From positions 135,958 to 191,714 of the forward strand of contig NPFB01000013.1 in the NCBI GenBank assembly GCA_014084085.1: a DNA stretch of 55,757 nucleotides, written 5' to 3'. Below are positions 11,901 to 22,400 of this stretch, piece after piece. The notes below the pieces were generated by a model that saw only the letters and a program-made list of their open reading frames with translations, made no database searches and was not told where the DNA came from. This stretch comes from Hondaea fermentalgiana. Lineage: Eukaryota > Sar > Bigyra > Thraustochytrida > Thraustochytriidae. Position numbers and translations under genes: made by a program. How positions within the stretch are numbered: position 1 is the first letter of the stretch; each line of letters opens with the position of its first letter.

Positions 11901-12131
11901 CTCCCTTGCCGATCGAGTTGGTTTCCCCTTGATTGCTGTGCCGTCGCCAATCGTCTTGGGCAAGCTCGCTGCCTCGACGACCGCCTGCGCGTGCTTACGC
12001 AGCCTCGAGCGAAGTGCCTCGATCCCAAGGTTGCGCCGTGCGCAGGTCCCAGTCATGTGCCATGGGGCCTGCGTGCGGGCAACGAGCGCCCGGTAAGAGA
12101 CCACGCGCGGCTGCGCCAGGCGCGCGAGCAT
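8973..12131 (-). CDS. RecD2-type superfamily 1B DNA helicase, probably mitochondrial
   Basis: 1,052 residues from the ATG at 12131. Residues 1-65 are rich in Arg, Ala and Ser with almost no acid, a typical mitochondrial presequence (MLARLAQPRVVSYRALVAR). A Lys/Arg/Ser-rich linker follows. Residues about 188-255 match the N-terminal OB-like domain of bacterial RecD2 (GTLTRIFFQNEEALYGEL and EGKWTDHEKFGRQ). A helix-hairpin-helix lies near 348-364 (FKRIGPKLADRLDEALG). The helicase core has Walker A GYAGTGKT near residue 630, DEASMMD, GDPAQLQSVGQG, and C-terminal VHKAQGSQ and YTALTRA motifs. RecD2 enzymes are 5'-3' single-strand DNA translocases found mainly in bacteria. The targeting peptide suggests action on mitochondrial DNA. 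The bacterial form is about 700-800 residues; the excess here is the N-terminal extension. Origin by gene transfer from bacteria is plausible but not shown. Confidence 0.9.
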   Translation of the reverse strand: MLARLAQPRVVSYRALVARTQAPWHMTGTCARRNLGIEALRSRLRKHAQAVVEAASLPKTIGDGTAIKGKPTRSARERKRKTRNKSISEPAAATLRATEEANESARKVSSPQKATHTRTHDESQMARISIAIEDAQVQNPSGEMIEAKLDDFALNSSNSEPEASKSSSESGKADLEKTKRPSDAAVFQGTLTRIFFQNEEALYGELAHEDGRKVRFKAKKQNTFNEEVGQIVAIEGKWTDHEKFGRQVDGFVTAPGTIDATASPMVDDMLSSQFGGESLSEDFSAWYGAELSPSQFSAKAARKALNVILKKKTTGTAGSSGTMYQEPAKVTQETMRGKALEMMRAGRFKRIGPKLADRLDEALGLSLPDVMNDVQNGGKILSEAVKGISPRMGNNLVRDWTSTESAKIASFLISHRMVYTDFSRIYKQYKRGIERERGKLFAGARQAGLYKKDVEEGDLIKVFRNDPYKLVGLGLVNFTAVDALAPRTAELEDARALAATLQTVRDVTQAFGHSCLPLNLVTLGVAHFLGAEPTGLLQQAFQNEEEASKFNLILRSHEDQVYVYETSTRRNEEIVAQTLLEIQHTPRCVPDASASDGERYLKIGPPQHGLSYTQEACVETLVSEKVSVLTGYAGTGKTYLLREVARRLELQGRSVVAAAPTGRAAQRLHHSTGLPAATVHRLLKITPDGRTYFKPLPWDTVIVDEASMMDLWLARELLSSIEPTSSVIFVGDPAQLQSVGQGNLLDDLIRCRAVPTCALTEVFRQRGDENEILANATAVRQGEMPPMLLSPTSESNFFKMIGDALAERHADKGTVDEPAQGKVIYLNCRAEHVESLLNDGVIEFVRAHGFDPIEDMQVITPRRKGLASVTELNPVLQQRLNGDAAMGDDFAPEMGFRPNDKVMQVKNCYTKNVFNGNIGIAMGFDNSLDSPQLIVGYNEFNDFEAAATKQEDKHGSRNIAKYSHEDASDELELAYATTVHKAQGSQYPVVVLPVFPEQGRFVLNRNLLYTALTRASHYVIVLGNASVIREAVRSTSHERFSLLSADLSEGLA

Positions 12132-12458
12132 TGTGGAGGCTTGGCCTCCTATGGCGCGCCGCGGCGCGACTCTAGGCAAGCGCTCTTTGCGTTTTGTGGG
12201 TAGGAGGAGACGATAGGAGGAACGTGTTCGTGTTACGGTTAAGCAGGGTGCACGCAGGAGGCGTCAAGGTGGTGCTTGAAGTAGATTTACTTACTACTTC
12301 TTTGCCAACAGCGAGTCGTTATGAAGTAAAAGACGGAGCTGGGACGCTCGTGCAAAAACAAGAGACGAAAAAGTGGGACACAAAGAATTTCTTCGGGTCG
12401 TTTGTTCAATCTAACGTATAAGACGACCTTCAGGAGCAAAAAAGACGGATGTTCGTCT
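12132..12458. other. RecD2 promoter / XPD 3' flank
   Basis: A 327-base space between two minus-strand genes. No repeat or further gene is seen. Confidence 0.5.
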
Positions 12459-14927
12459 TTACGATGTTGCGGCGCTCTCCATGACCACGTCGCCGTCGGC
12501 GTCAGCAGAATCCGCGCCGTGACCGAGATCTCGCGCCATCGTGGTGAGATCGGCCTCGGTAAGCATGTTCGAGGTGCGCTGAGAAGGATCGATGGGCTGC
12601 GCCAACTCTCGCAAAAAGGTGCGGCAGACCGCGACAGCTTCCTCGGTAGAGAGGTTGAGATTCGACTCACGCAGGAACTGCGTGACCCAGCCAGGAAGCT
12701 TGCTACGCTTGTTGGCATTGTTGTAACGCTTGTCTGCAAAGATCATGAGCCCGTAGTCGGCCTTGCTACGAATGACACGGCCGATGCACTGCGATGCCTG
12801 CCGCAGAGCGTCAAAAGCAAGGAACTCGTCCTCACGAATCTGAAACTTGACGCGCAAGTACTCGAGACGTGCCAAGAGAATATGCGACTTGGTGTACTGG
12901 AAGGGAATGCCAAAGAGAATCACACAGCGTCCGTAATGACGGTCGAAATCAATGCCTTCCGAGACCTTGCCACGAGCCACAGAAAGAAAGACAGCACCAC
13001 GTCCACAATCGCAAGCACGACGAAAATTGTCAAGGGCAAGCGTGGTTTCCACAATGTCCTTGGTCTCGATAAAGAGAAGCTTATGATCGAGGATGCGATT
13101 AAGGATCTGAAGTTCAGCCCAGGCACTCACCACATTCTCCATGTACTCGTAACTCGTGAAGAAGCAAACGATACCATCCGGGACGGTCTTGGACACCTCG
13201 ATAAGGAGCGCGCCAAAATTGATAATAACCGACTTGTCCGTGCGCGAACTAAAGGCAGACGTGATCGGCGTCTGGTCGCTACCACGCGTCACGACCATTG
13301 GACAAATGCCTGGCCTAATGATACTCATGGTCAGAGAGCGTGAAACCACGGGCTTGAAATCAAGCAGTTTCGGATACAGATCAATCGGTGAGAGGGTTCC
13401 ACTGGTGATGACCACCGTCGCAAAGCGCTCGAGCACCGGCTTGATGGCCAGTGACGCATCGAGACATGTGAATTGGATAATTGGGTCGATGAACTGGGGC
13501 GTGCGCTGGTCGTACGGTTCGATGACAAGCATGAATCCATCCTTGTATTTTGGCGTCGCCACGAGCGTCAAAAAATCAGCCACCTGCGAGATCGGGACAA
13601 AGCGTTCCAAATCAACTACCTTGAGCGTGCGCATCAGACTCGACAGACGCGAATAGGAAAATTGCAACGTCTTGGCGTCCAGTTGCAGCCGATCTTGCAC
13701 CTCGTGCAAGAATGCCACGGGTGTCTCCTTGACTACACGTTGCACCTTCATGCGTGTCTTTAGATGCTTGACCACCACGTCAAGCAGCTTGACAAAGTGC
13801 TCTGCCTTTCGAATATTGCCTGGGACGGCTTCGTTAAGAATATCCTCTGGGAGGTGAATTGGATTCGCCACAACGTCGTTGTTATTTGCGTCGAGCACGC
13901 CTGTCTCGGAAAGACCTTGGACGAGACGGTCGTACTCATCGCGTAAACGTTGCGCGTCGGTCTCCTTGACGCGGCTGATCATGCTGTCCAGCTCGCGAAT
14001 GTTGCTCGACGCGGCTTCCAAAGAGCGCCGATTGAAGAACACGCTAAGTGCCTCAATACATACATTGTCAATGTTGTGGGCCTCGTCAAAAACGACTATT
14101 GAGTCCCGTGTAATCTCCTTTGACACCATTGTCGAGACCTTGGGGTCCAGCATGTACTGATAATTATACACAACAACATTCGCGAACGAAAGAACATGGC
14201 GGGTAACAAAGTATGGGCACCAATTGTTTTTCTTGCCGAGTTCCTGCATTTCCTCAATCGTATAAATGCCGTTGCTGAGAGGCACGTCTGAGCCTTGCGC
14301 CACGTACCGCTCATAGTACGAGCATAGTCCCTGCTTTTCAATGTCCTCAATGTCTCCGAGCTCCGTCGGCACTGGAGCCTCCTGTGCAGCGTCCATGGCT
14401 GCATCATTTTCTTCGGCAGCTGGCTCATCGTTCCCGTTGCTATTGCCGGCATTTCGTTTCCTCGCGCCCGTTTTTTCCCGCACCCAGGGGGCAATCTTCT
14501 TTCTGCAGAGCGAGTCAACCTGCTCACGATCACTCTCCGCCATCACCGTAGGATGGACGCACATGTTACGGCGCGAACTCAAGCACACGCCCAGGAATGG
14601 TGGCGCGTTTGCCTCGCCTCCCAAAAGCTCGGTGCGGTGATCAATCACCCGCTTAAGTTCCTCCATTGTCTTGCGCATTTCTGGCACGGTGCGCGTGCAA
14701 TACACGAGCTTGCCCGTTTCCTGATGAGCGTACTGGTATGAGGTAATGAGAGCTAGCAGCGACACTGTCTTGCCGGTCCCTGTCGGCATTTCAAGCAGAC
14801 ATCCGCCCTTGGCGTCCAGGGCGTGCTTGAGCTCCAACATATAGTCATACTGTTCGGGGTACAAGGTTGGGTACGGCCAGAACACGGTCAGCGGCGACGC
14901 CGAGCCTGCGTCCAGGACGAATTTCAT
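12459..14927 (-). CDS. XPD/Rad3 (ERCC2), TFIIH 5'-3' DNA helicase
   Basis: 822 residues from the ATG at 14927. The longer frame to 14990 begins in Arg/Glu-rich non-conserved sequence. XPD opens DNA in nucleotide-excision repair and is a structural subunit of TFIIH. The Walker A motif PTGTGKT has Lys53, and DEAH is at 281-284. Four cysteines that bind the 4Fe-4S cluster are recognisable at about C123, C141, C202 and C237. Motif VI reads QCIGRVIRS near the end. Length is slightly above the 760-780 usual for animals and fungi. The excess lies mainly in an Ala/Glu/Asn-rich insertion of about 40 residues between the second and third cluster cysteines. No intron is needed. The upstream region is shared with the divergent DSS1 gene. 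Confidence 0.97.
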   Translation of the reverse strand: MKFVLDAGSASPLTVFWPYPTLYPEQYDYMLELKHALDAKGGCLLEMPTGTGKTVSLLALITSYQYAHQETGKLVYCTRTVPEMRKTMEELKRVIDHRTELLGGEANAPPFLGVCLSSRRNMCVHPTVMAESDREQVDSLCRKKIAPWVREKTGARKRNAGNSNGNDEPAAEENDAAMDAAQEAPVPTELGDIEDIEKQGLCSYYERYVAQGSDVPLSNGIYTIEEMQELGKKNNWCPYFVTRHVLSFANVVVYNYQYMLDPKVSTMVSKEITRDSIVVFDEAHNIDNVCIEALSVFFNRRSLEAASSNIRELDSMISRVKETDAQRLRDEYDRLVQGLSETGVLDANNNDVVANPIHLPEDILNEAVPGNIRKAEHFVKLLDVVVKHLKTRMKVQRVVKETPVAFLHEVQDRLQLDAKTLQFSYSRLSSLMRTLKVVDLERFVPISQVADFLTLVATPKYKDGFMLVIEPYDQRTPQFIDPIIQFTCLDASLAIKPVLERFATVVITSGTLSPIDLYPKLLDFKPVVSRSLTMSIIRPGICPMVVTRGSDQTPITSAFSSRTDKSVIINFGALLIEVSKTVPDGIVCFFTSYEYMENVVSAWAELQILNRILDHKLLFIETKDIVETTLALDNFRRACDCGRGAVFLSVARGKVSEGIDFDRHYGRCVILFGIPFQYTKSHILLARLEYLRVKFQIREDEFLAFDALRQASQCIGRVIRSKADYGLMIFADKRYNNANKRSKLPGWVTQFLRESNLNLSTEEAVAVCRTFLRELAQPIDPSQRTSNMLTEADLTTMARDLGHGADSADADGDVVMESAATS

Positions 14928-15719
14928 TCTGTTACAGCTGCCCGCTCGCTCGCTCGCTCGCTCGCCTCGCCTCACCTCGCCTCGTCGCACCGCGCCGCCG
15001 AGTGGCTGCGCTTCTCCGGGCTCTGGGTCTCGGGCAGTGGCGACCGAGCCACTCGCCGCCTCTGCCAGCTTGCGAGCTTGCTAGCAGAAGCGCTGTGCTC
15101 AGCGCAGTCTCGGCCGCGGCAGGGCGAGGCGGGGCCTGCGCTGCAGCAGACGATCCGCGCTCGCTGCGGCGCACCGCAGCGGCGACGGCGGCTTCGAGTC
15201 CGCCTTGCGCGAGTTTGGCCTTTGGTGAAGACCTCGCCGGCGCAACCCGGGGCATCGGGAAAACCTCGCGCGGCCGATCGGGGGGTGCTCCCGGTAAATA
15301 TTTCCTAATTTCAAATCATTCGCCATATTTTCAGACATTGCTTCGGGTAAATACACGCGCAAAATACCCCCTTCCCTCGAGCTTCGCCGGCCGGGAAATT
15401 AGAATTGGGGCGGGGTCAGTTGACAAGTCTTGCAGGAAGATAAGATTGCGTACTCGTAAGCAAAACGGAGGGAGAAGCATCGGGGAAATAGAAAGGTCTT
15501 CTATGGCCCCAAGGACTCTTTCGAAGAAGCGCCGAAGCGAGCGGGGCGAGAAGCGACGAGAAGCAAACAGCCAAGGCGCGACGTTTGTTTGCTCGAGGCC
15601 TCGCGGAACGACGCCCGCTCGCGCGCGCGTCACGGCAGCAGCTCGGGCCTCGTCCGTCCGCGCAGAGCGCCCGCTTCTCTCCTTTGGCTTCCCGTGCTAG
15701 CCTCTTTTGTGAAGGAAGG
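14928..15719. promoter_or_regulatory. Divergent intergenic region, XPD / DSS1
   Basis: A 792-base region separating two divergently transcribed housekeeping genes, so it must hold both promoters. It contains a CGCT tetramer run that grades into CGCCT pentamers at 14943-14986, immediately upstream of the XPD start. No TATA-like element is obvious. Confidence 0.6.
14943..14986. repeat. (CGCT)n / (CGCCT)n tandem array
   Basis: Five CGCT units followed by CGCCT/CACCT pentamers, 16 bases upstream of the XPD initiation codon, so probably in its 5' UTR or core promoter. Confidence 0.8.
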
Positions 15720-15992
15720 ATGCTGTCGAGGAAGAAGAAGGCGACGGGTAAGGGCGACAAGAGCGCCGCCGACAAGGCCGCCGCGACGGAGAAGGGGGCC
15801 GCCGCGGAGAACAGCAAGAAGCTTCTGCTCATGCTTGAGGAGGATGACGAATTTGAGGAGTTCGAAGTCGATCAGTTTGCTGCTCCCAAGGAAGACAAGG
15901 ATGACACCAAGCAAAAGTGGCAGGAGGACTGGGACGACGATCTTGCCGAGGACGATTTTATTGGCCAGTTGCGAAAGGAGCTCAAGCTCTAA
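15720..15992 (+). CDS. DSS1/SEM1, 26S proteasome lid subunit
   Basis: 90 residues from the ATG at 15720. The C-terminal half holds the two acidic, tryptophan-containing blocks that define the family: EEDDEFEEFEVDQF, then WQEDWDDDLAEDDFIGQL, followed by a short basic-acidic end. DSS1/SEM1 is an intrinsically disordered subunit of the 26S proteasome lid. In other eukaryotes it also binds BRCA2 and the TREX-2 mRNA export complex. The N-terminal 38 residues are Lys/Ala-rich and specific to this organism; the family is usually 70-90 residues. It is divergent from XPD and convergent with the large multidomain gene. Confidence 0.95.
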   Translation: MLSRKKKATGKGDKSAADKAAATEKGAAAENSKKLLLMLEEDDEFEEFEVDQFAAPKEDKDDTKQKWQEDWDDDLAEDDFIGQLRKELKL

Positions 15993-16418
15993 AGTTCTCT
16001 TCCTCCTCGGCGGGCGTGTCAAAAATCGTTGCGGCTTCCCATGTCAAAAATGCAGGAATTAACACTTGAATCTATCAAACGAGAAAGCAAGCTCGGACTG
16101 CGCAACGGCGTTTCTTCTGCGCTGCGCAAGTACACTGTTGATCTGAGTCCGCTTGGCGGTCATTCGCTCACACATAATTTAGGAATCGTCCGTCTGGGTC
16201 TTTGAAATGGCTTTGTCTTTGTATGTATTGAGATCTTGGGCATCTTGGCAGAAAAGCGAATCTCCTTCCCTTCCCCCCCCGATCACAACCCCCCACCTCA
16301 GAAACGTAAACATGCCACGACGACATCGATAAAGAATAGGAAAAAGCCTGAAGGAAAGCTTGCAGTTCGATGTTTTAAGACTGCGACCCATGACACTTAA
16401 AGTTTTTCTTCTTCTTCC
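15993..16418. other. Convergent intergenic region
   Basis: A 426-base space where DSS1 and the multidomain gene end toward each other. It must contain both 3' UTRs. No repeat or gene is seen. Confidence 0.5.
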
Positions 16419-19400
16419 TCACTCTGGCGAAAGACCATCATAAGGCGTAAGCCCATACATGTTGAGAAGCTGGTCGTTCGCACTCGCGCCCTCTGCAGCG
16501 TCAGTGAGCCATGCACCAAGCTCGTAAAAGTTGTACGCCATCGCGTAATGCAAAGGGGTTTGCCCTTGCACGTTCTGGTGGTTTACGTTTGCGCCCTTGT
16601 CCAGCAGCAGCTTCGCAACCTTGATGCGCCCATTTTGCGCAGCAATCGTCATGAGCGTGTTCCCGTGCTCGTCGGCCTTGTTAATGAACCACTGCAAGCG
16701 CCCAAGCTCATCCGAGTACTTGGTTCCGTAAGAGTCCACATACTGTTCAGTAACGTCGGAGGGGTCGAATGGGCGATCTGGCAACGCTTGCATCGCTTCC
16801 CTCATCTCCCGGACCTTGCCATGGCGAGCCATTGAGAGAAGCTTGTCCGGATGAACTGTGAGACTTGCCGCAGCCGAGATTGGACGTCCGTCCGTGTCAT
16901 CCATGCTGTCGACAGAGGGGACAACCGGCATCACTGGGGCAGGACCGGACCCGCTGCTGCCGTTCATCGTCGTGCCCCCGGCAGAGTTCTTGACAGCCTG
17001 AATGCTCATGAGGCTGCTTCCGGAGAGACTCGTATTGGACATGGATTGAGCGCTGTGCGCCTCCTCCATGCGTCGCAACTTGACAATGGAGCTGAGAATC
17101 TTCTTGCGATGCAAATTATGCTCAATTCCAAGTGTGTTCCGAAGATCGTCATCGTTCAAGTCGTACAGGAAGGCCCCGTCGATGGCGGCGTCTGCAAAGC
17201 ACGCGCGATATTGCTTCAGCTTGAGGGTGCCAAGCCAGTCGCCAACGTCTTCCACCGTCCATGTCGTAACTGTGAGCGCATCCTGCTCCTCGGGCATCTG
17301 GCCCTTTCGAAACCCAGGCCTGAAATGCCCACTGGATCCCGCACTTCCCGAGCTATCGCCTGCGCCAGTCTTGGCATCGCCCGCCTTGCCCCCAGCGCTG
17401 CTGCCGTTCGCGCCACTCAGAAGAGCCTGAATCTGCGCTTGCCCTGCGCCCGTTCCAGCGGGCCCATGAAGAACAGTATTGAGAGCGCCAACTTTGCGCA
17501 TGGCACGAACCATGTTGAGACTGCTAAAATAAGTCAGCGACATGCTCATGAAGCCGAATTTCATTAGGGACTCGGTGGACTGCATCATGTTGTTTGCCTG
17601 CTGCTGCTGCTGCGGGGTCGGCCCCGCGTAGGGCGAGGCCATCGGTCCGCCAAGCGCGGCTCCGCCACCAACGCCGCCGCCTGCGCCTACTTGAAGCGCG
17701 GTCGCCGCAGTTTCGGGTAGAGCAAGCTCGCCGCGTGTCTGTTGCCGGCGTTTAATCTGCTCCAGCTCTTGCTGTTGCTCTTCGAGAAGCACCACCAACT
17801 TGCGCTCCAAGTCACGAAGCTCCTCCTCTTTGCCCTGCCGCGTCCGGTCGATCGTCTGCAGTTTAACCTCGAGATTCTTGAGTCGCTCCTTCCTGTCAGC
17901 AATTTTGCCCAACATGATGCCAAATTCATGGTCCAAGCGCATCTTTTGCTCGCGAAGCTCTATACGCGCCTCCTCGTCCAGTACACCCTTGGCTTCTGTT
18001 TCGACGGCGCTTAATTCGTGCATTTCCTTTTCAAGGGCGCGGACGCCCTTGTCGAACTCCGAGATCTCACTGAGTAGGGCTTCAACCTTTTCCTCCGTTT
18101 CAACTTTTTCGCGAGTTAGCATCGACACTTCGCTTTGGAGGCGTGTACCGTGCAATTTGTGCTCCAAAAGCATTTGGCGACCAAAGTCAATGCCCTGAGA
18201 CTGCGCTTTGGAAAAGAGGTACTTGTCTCGCTCTAATGAGGCGCGGCCCCGACCTCGGTGACCACGGTACACTCTCTGGATATCGATGGCCGCGTTACGC
18301 TGTTGACGAAGCCGCCACGTAAGCTTACGCGCGATGTGTGCGCGCACCATATTTTGGATGGCCATCGCAGCTCGCCGCCGTTTTTGCTTAATGCCCTCGA
18401 CTCGTTTCTTGCCCTGACGGCCTCGGAAGATGCGCTGCATGTGGCGAGCAGCATTCACTTGAGCTCGGCGTTCTCTGAAGAGGTCTCGTCCAGCCTTGCC
18501 GCGCCAGCAACGTTGCACAAGCCGAGCCGCCCATTCCTCTTGCCTTCTTTGCTCCAATTCGTCCCTTGCGAGCTTGGCGCGCCATTTCGACTGGATGAGC
18601 AGCGCGGCACGAGTTGTGCGTAGCTTTTCGGCTAACGTGCGCGCCAGAAATGCGCGCCATGCCCTTTGGATTACGCAGGCTGATCGCACAAATTTGGCAA
18701 GCCTCTTTTTGTTGCGCGCGATACGCCAGCGCATGTATTCACGAATTTCTGGGACCTCTACTGGTTTCATTGCACGCGCAGGTACTCCGCCAAAGCGTGG
18801 ATCGAAATCGCCTTCGTCGTCGCTGTCTGGGTCGGTGCCCTTGCGACGTTTTTGAGCCCAGTCAAAGTTGCGCATGGTCGGATCGAATGAGAGATCTGCC
18901 GCGGCGGCAGCCGAGGCTGCGGCTGCGGCAGCAGCGTCCTTTCGCCGTGATGCTTTGGCATCCTGAGCGGCACGATTCCTTTCTGCAGCGGAAGGACCTT
19001 GGGCTCGGCGCCCCGTTTCTTCGCGGAAATTTTGCCAGCGAGATAATTCTGCGCGTGGGTTCTCGGCTGGATCGTCGCTCTCGTTCAGCTGGTCCATGCT
19101 GGACTGCATGGACTGCTTCGCCTCCCGCGACCCAGGACGTTGTTGCTGTTGTTGTTGCAGCTGTTGCTGCTGCTGCGAGTTGGGCGCAAAGGGATTTGCT
19201 TCGACACTTCCTTCCTGACGAACCTTATCGAGCGTACCAAGCACGTTGTCGATGAAGCGATCCTCGAAGAATTTGCTGGGCTGCCCAGTCGCGCCACCGA
19301 CGCCCCCTCGCTTGCCGCTGTCCCGCGGTCGTCGCGACCTACCTGGAGACTGTGCTTCCGTATCGTCTGCTGTGGACAGGAACGCCACATCATGGTTCTC

Positions 19401-22400
19401 GTGGTATCCCGTGCAGAGCTGCTCAATGAGGTCGGAAACTGGACGGCGGCATTCTTGAAAGAGTTCATGTCCGCTGCGAAGCCAGATTACGCACGGCCGT
19501 GACCTGTCTTTGAGACACTGACGAATCGAGCGCGCCTCGCCGCCCCGCAGCTTTACGACGGGCTCGACGTGCAGCGGCTTGACGAGCCCGCCTTGCGAAG
19601 ACTGCACAAGAATGATGGGCTTGTCCAGCTGCTTGATCTCATCGCGTAGGTCAGCGTGCGCAAGAGATCCCTTGCAAATCTGCATGCGTCCCTCCAGAGT
19701 AATTGGATTGTGCACCGCCGTGTACAGGTTTAGGGCCAAAGGAGTCGACACCTTGCTCAGATACGCCGATGAGAAGAGAAAGCGTGTGTAAAAGTATACG
19801 GGGAGATCGGGACGTGTAGCGGGCGCACAGCTAAAGACATTCATACAGTCGTGCAGAATTCCGGCGAGGTGGGGGTCAACATGGGAAAATCCATTTAGAC
19901 TCAAGAGCGCGCGCATCTTGGGTGGCTTGCATCGTGCAGCATATTGCATTGCGATATTTGCGCCGTTACCAAATCCCATGAGATAGAATGGCGTTGCGTA
20001 CGGGCCCCGCGTCTCTAACTCTTTGGTGCCATTGTAGTCCACGTGACGCAGCAGTGCGTCCACGCAATGGTCATAGTACTCGTTGTTGAGAAGTGCGTCG
20101 CGTCGCCACTCCGTGAACGCTTGACCTGGAAGGTTGAAGACAAGTACTTGGAGGCCTGGGTACTTGGTGACGATGGGGCGAAAAAAGATCTGCATCGTCT
20201 CATAGGTGTCAAAAAAGTCGTGCAGCACTACAATATTAAACAGGCGCGATCCCGATCGCTTCTCGCCCATGACCAAGTAAGGAAACGAGGTGTCAGCATC
20301 CATTTGAAAGACACCTGTCGAAGACGCTTCCTCATCTAGATTGTTCCTCGGCATGGGCAAAGTTAGCTTCACGACGTCGGATGACGTCATGAGTCCGCTG
20401 GTGGTGGGGCGCGTGAGAGGCACTTCAAAGTCTGCTGAACCTGATGTGGCAGTCGTCGACGATCCACCGGGCCCTAGTTTGCGCGCTAATCGCTTTGCTG
20501 CCGACTTGGAAGGCTCGTGCCGCGGAATGGCAGCACGTACGGTGTTTAAGAGCGATACTTCGTCGACTGGCTTGCTCACGCAGCCGTCAAAGCCAGCATC
20601 CATGTACAATCGAAGATCCTCCGGGGCAGTCTCCGCGGCAAGTGCAACAAGAGGCAGTCTCTGCTTGTCTGGATCACCCTTTTTCTCCCGCTTGCGTAGC
20701 AGTTTGGCGACCTCGAGACCATTGAGCGACGGTAACAATGTGGATGTGAGGAAAAGGTCAAAGTAATTGTCACGGCACATCTCTAGCGCAGGCGGGCCGT
20801 CTGAAAACACGGTCACTGTGTACTCTGCATCCCGCAAAATGGAAGATACCTGCTCACGTATGTCATCGTCTTCTTCGGCTAAAAGAATTTGGCCCTTGTA
20901 CCGACGTGCGTCCCGCTCCTTTTCCTTTTCGCGGTCCGCAAGGGAGAGATGACCGCCGCGCTTTCCAGCTTTGTTACTTTTGGGCGCTCGTCTGCTCCGT
21001 GGGTTTGCTTCATGAGCAATGAGAGCCGAGGCGGCTTCATTATACTTTCGTTCGCGCGTCCCGCGCAAGTAGCTTTCGAGGTCCTCAAACTTTTGCAGTG
21101 ACTCGTGTTCTGCCTGGAGTCGCTTGGCTTCTTCGCGCGTGCACGCGCCGCCCTCCACAGCCTTGACGACAGCATTAGTGAGATTCTGGGCGAGCTCGAC
21201 CGCCTTGCGATCTTCCTCCTCACGCAGCTCTGCCCGCGTCGGAAGATCGGGCGTCGAGCGATTGGGCAAGAGCTCGGGAAGTTCTTGCACATAGCGTCGC
21301 GCGGATCGAATGGGGGAGGGCGTGCGTGTGCGCTCTCTTGTAGCTGGTTCGCGACCGTCAAGAGCACGTCGCTGCTGGCCTTTTGCATTCAATCTCGCAA
21401 TAAGATCTTCGCGCGCGGCATCACGGGCTGCGCCACGAAGTGCAGCCTCTCTTCGCGATCGTCGCATGGCCTCCCCTTCGAGAATATCCCGGGCTTGATC
21501 CAGGGTACTGTAAATGCGGTAGCAATTAGGACACACCGTAACGTGCTCGTAAAAGTGACTGAGTGGAACTCCGCCGTGCTGTTCCAAAAGGTGTTCTCGA
21601 GCGTCCAAGCCTTCGATTCCGCGATCTTTTGGCCTTGCAAAGGTATCTGCTCCAGGAGCCCGTTTCTGCGAAGATGGGTTTGCGCCGCCTTGAACGCCCA
21701 TACTTGCGACGAAACCCCTTTTCTCTTTACGAGCCATCGCAATGGACTTCATGGGCAATTGATAGTGTTCGTATTGCGGCTTGGCATAGTGCTGGATGCG
21801 TTTGGTGATGTCGGGTCCTGGTCCAGTGGCTTCGAGTCGTTTGCCGAGTGCTTCAAGCGCATCCTCGTGGCCTTGTGGCGTCGCCATATTAAAGCCCATC
21901 TTCATGGCCATCGCCTCGAGCTCGTTTTTAGAAAATAGTCGCTTGGCCAGCGCAAGTCCAACTTGTCCGGAGCGCTTTGAGACCGTCTCTGGGGCTTTGG
22001 AGTACAACGTTGCGGGCTCTTGCACGGGAAAGTCGCAAAAGTCGCCGCGACAATTAAATGGATTCGGGTAGTGCTGGTCAACGACAGGAGGGGCGTTAAT
22101 TTTTATTGCTCCTGTCGCATCGAGAGCGGCCGCACTGGTTCCAGCGATGGTGAAGTTGTGCGCTTCGCGAGCGCGAAGCGATGCCGCTGATTCTGCTTTT
22201 TCCACATCAGTCTCACCACTTGCCCCAACGTCGCCAAGATCTTCGCTTGCATCGTGGTCTTCGACATGGGCGGTGGCGTGTCCAACCTGAATGCCCAAGG
22301 CCACGGCATCCGTTGCCGTGGCTCGTGGCGATCCGAAACGTGCTCTTTCGTCAGAGCGTCTACGGCCTCCTCGTGGCCGCTTGCGGACCCTGGACGCGTT

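Noticed and set aside
12402..13343. 313-residue plus-strand frame opposite XPD
   Set aside because: Antisense shadow of the conserved helicase C-terminal half.
7027..14927. Operon of three minus-strand genes (XPD, RecD2, PPR)
   Set aside because: Spacers of 327 and 398 bases, eukaryotic gene set and introns elsewhere in the window argue for separate transcripts.
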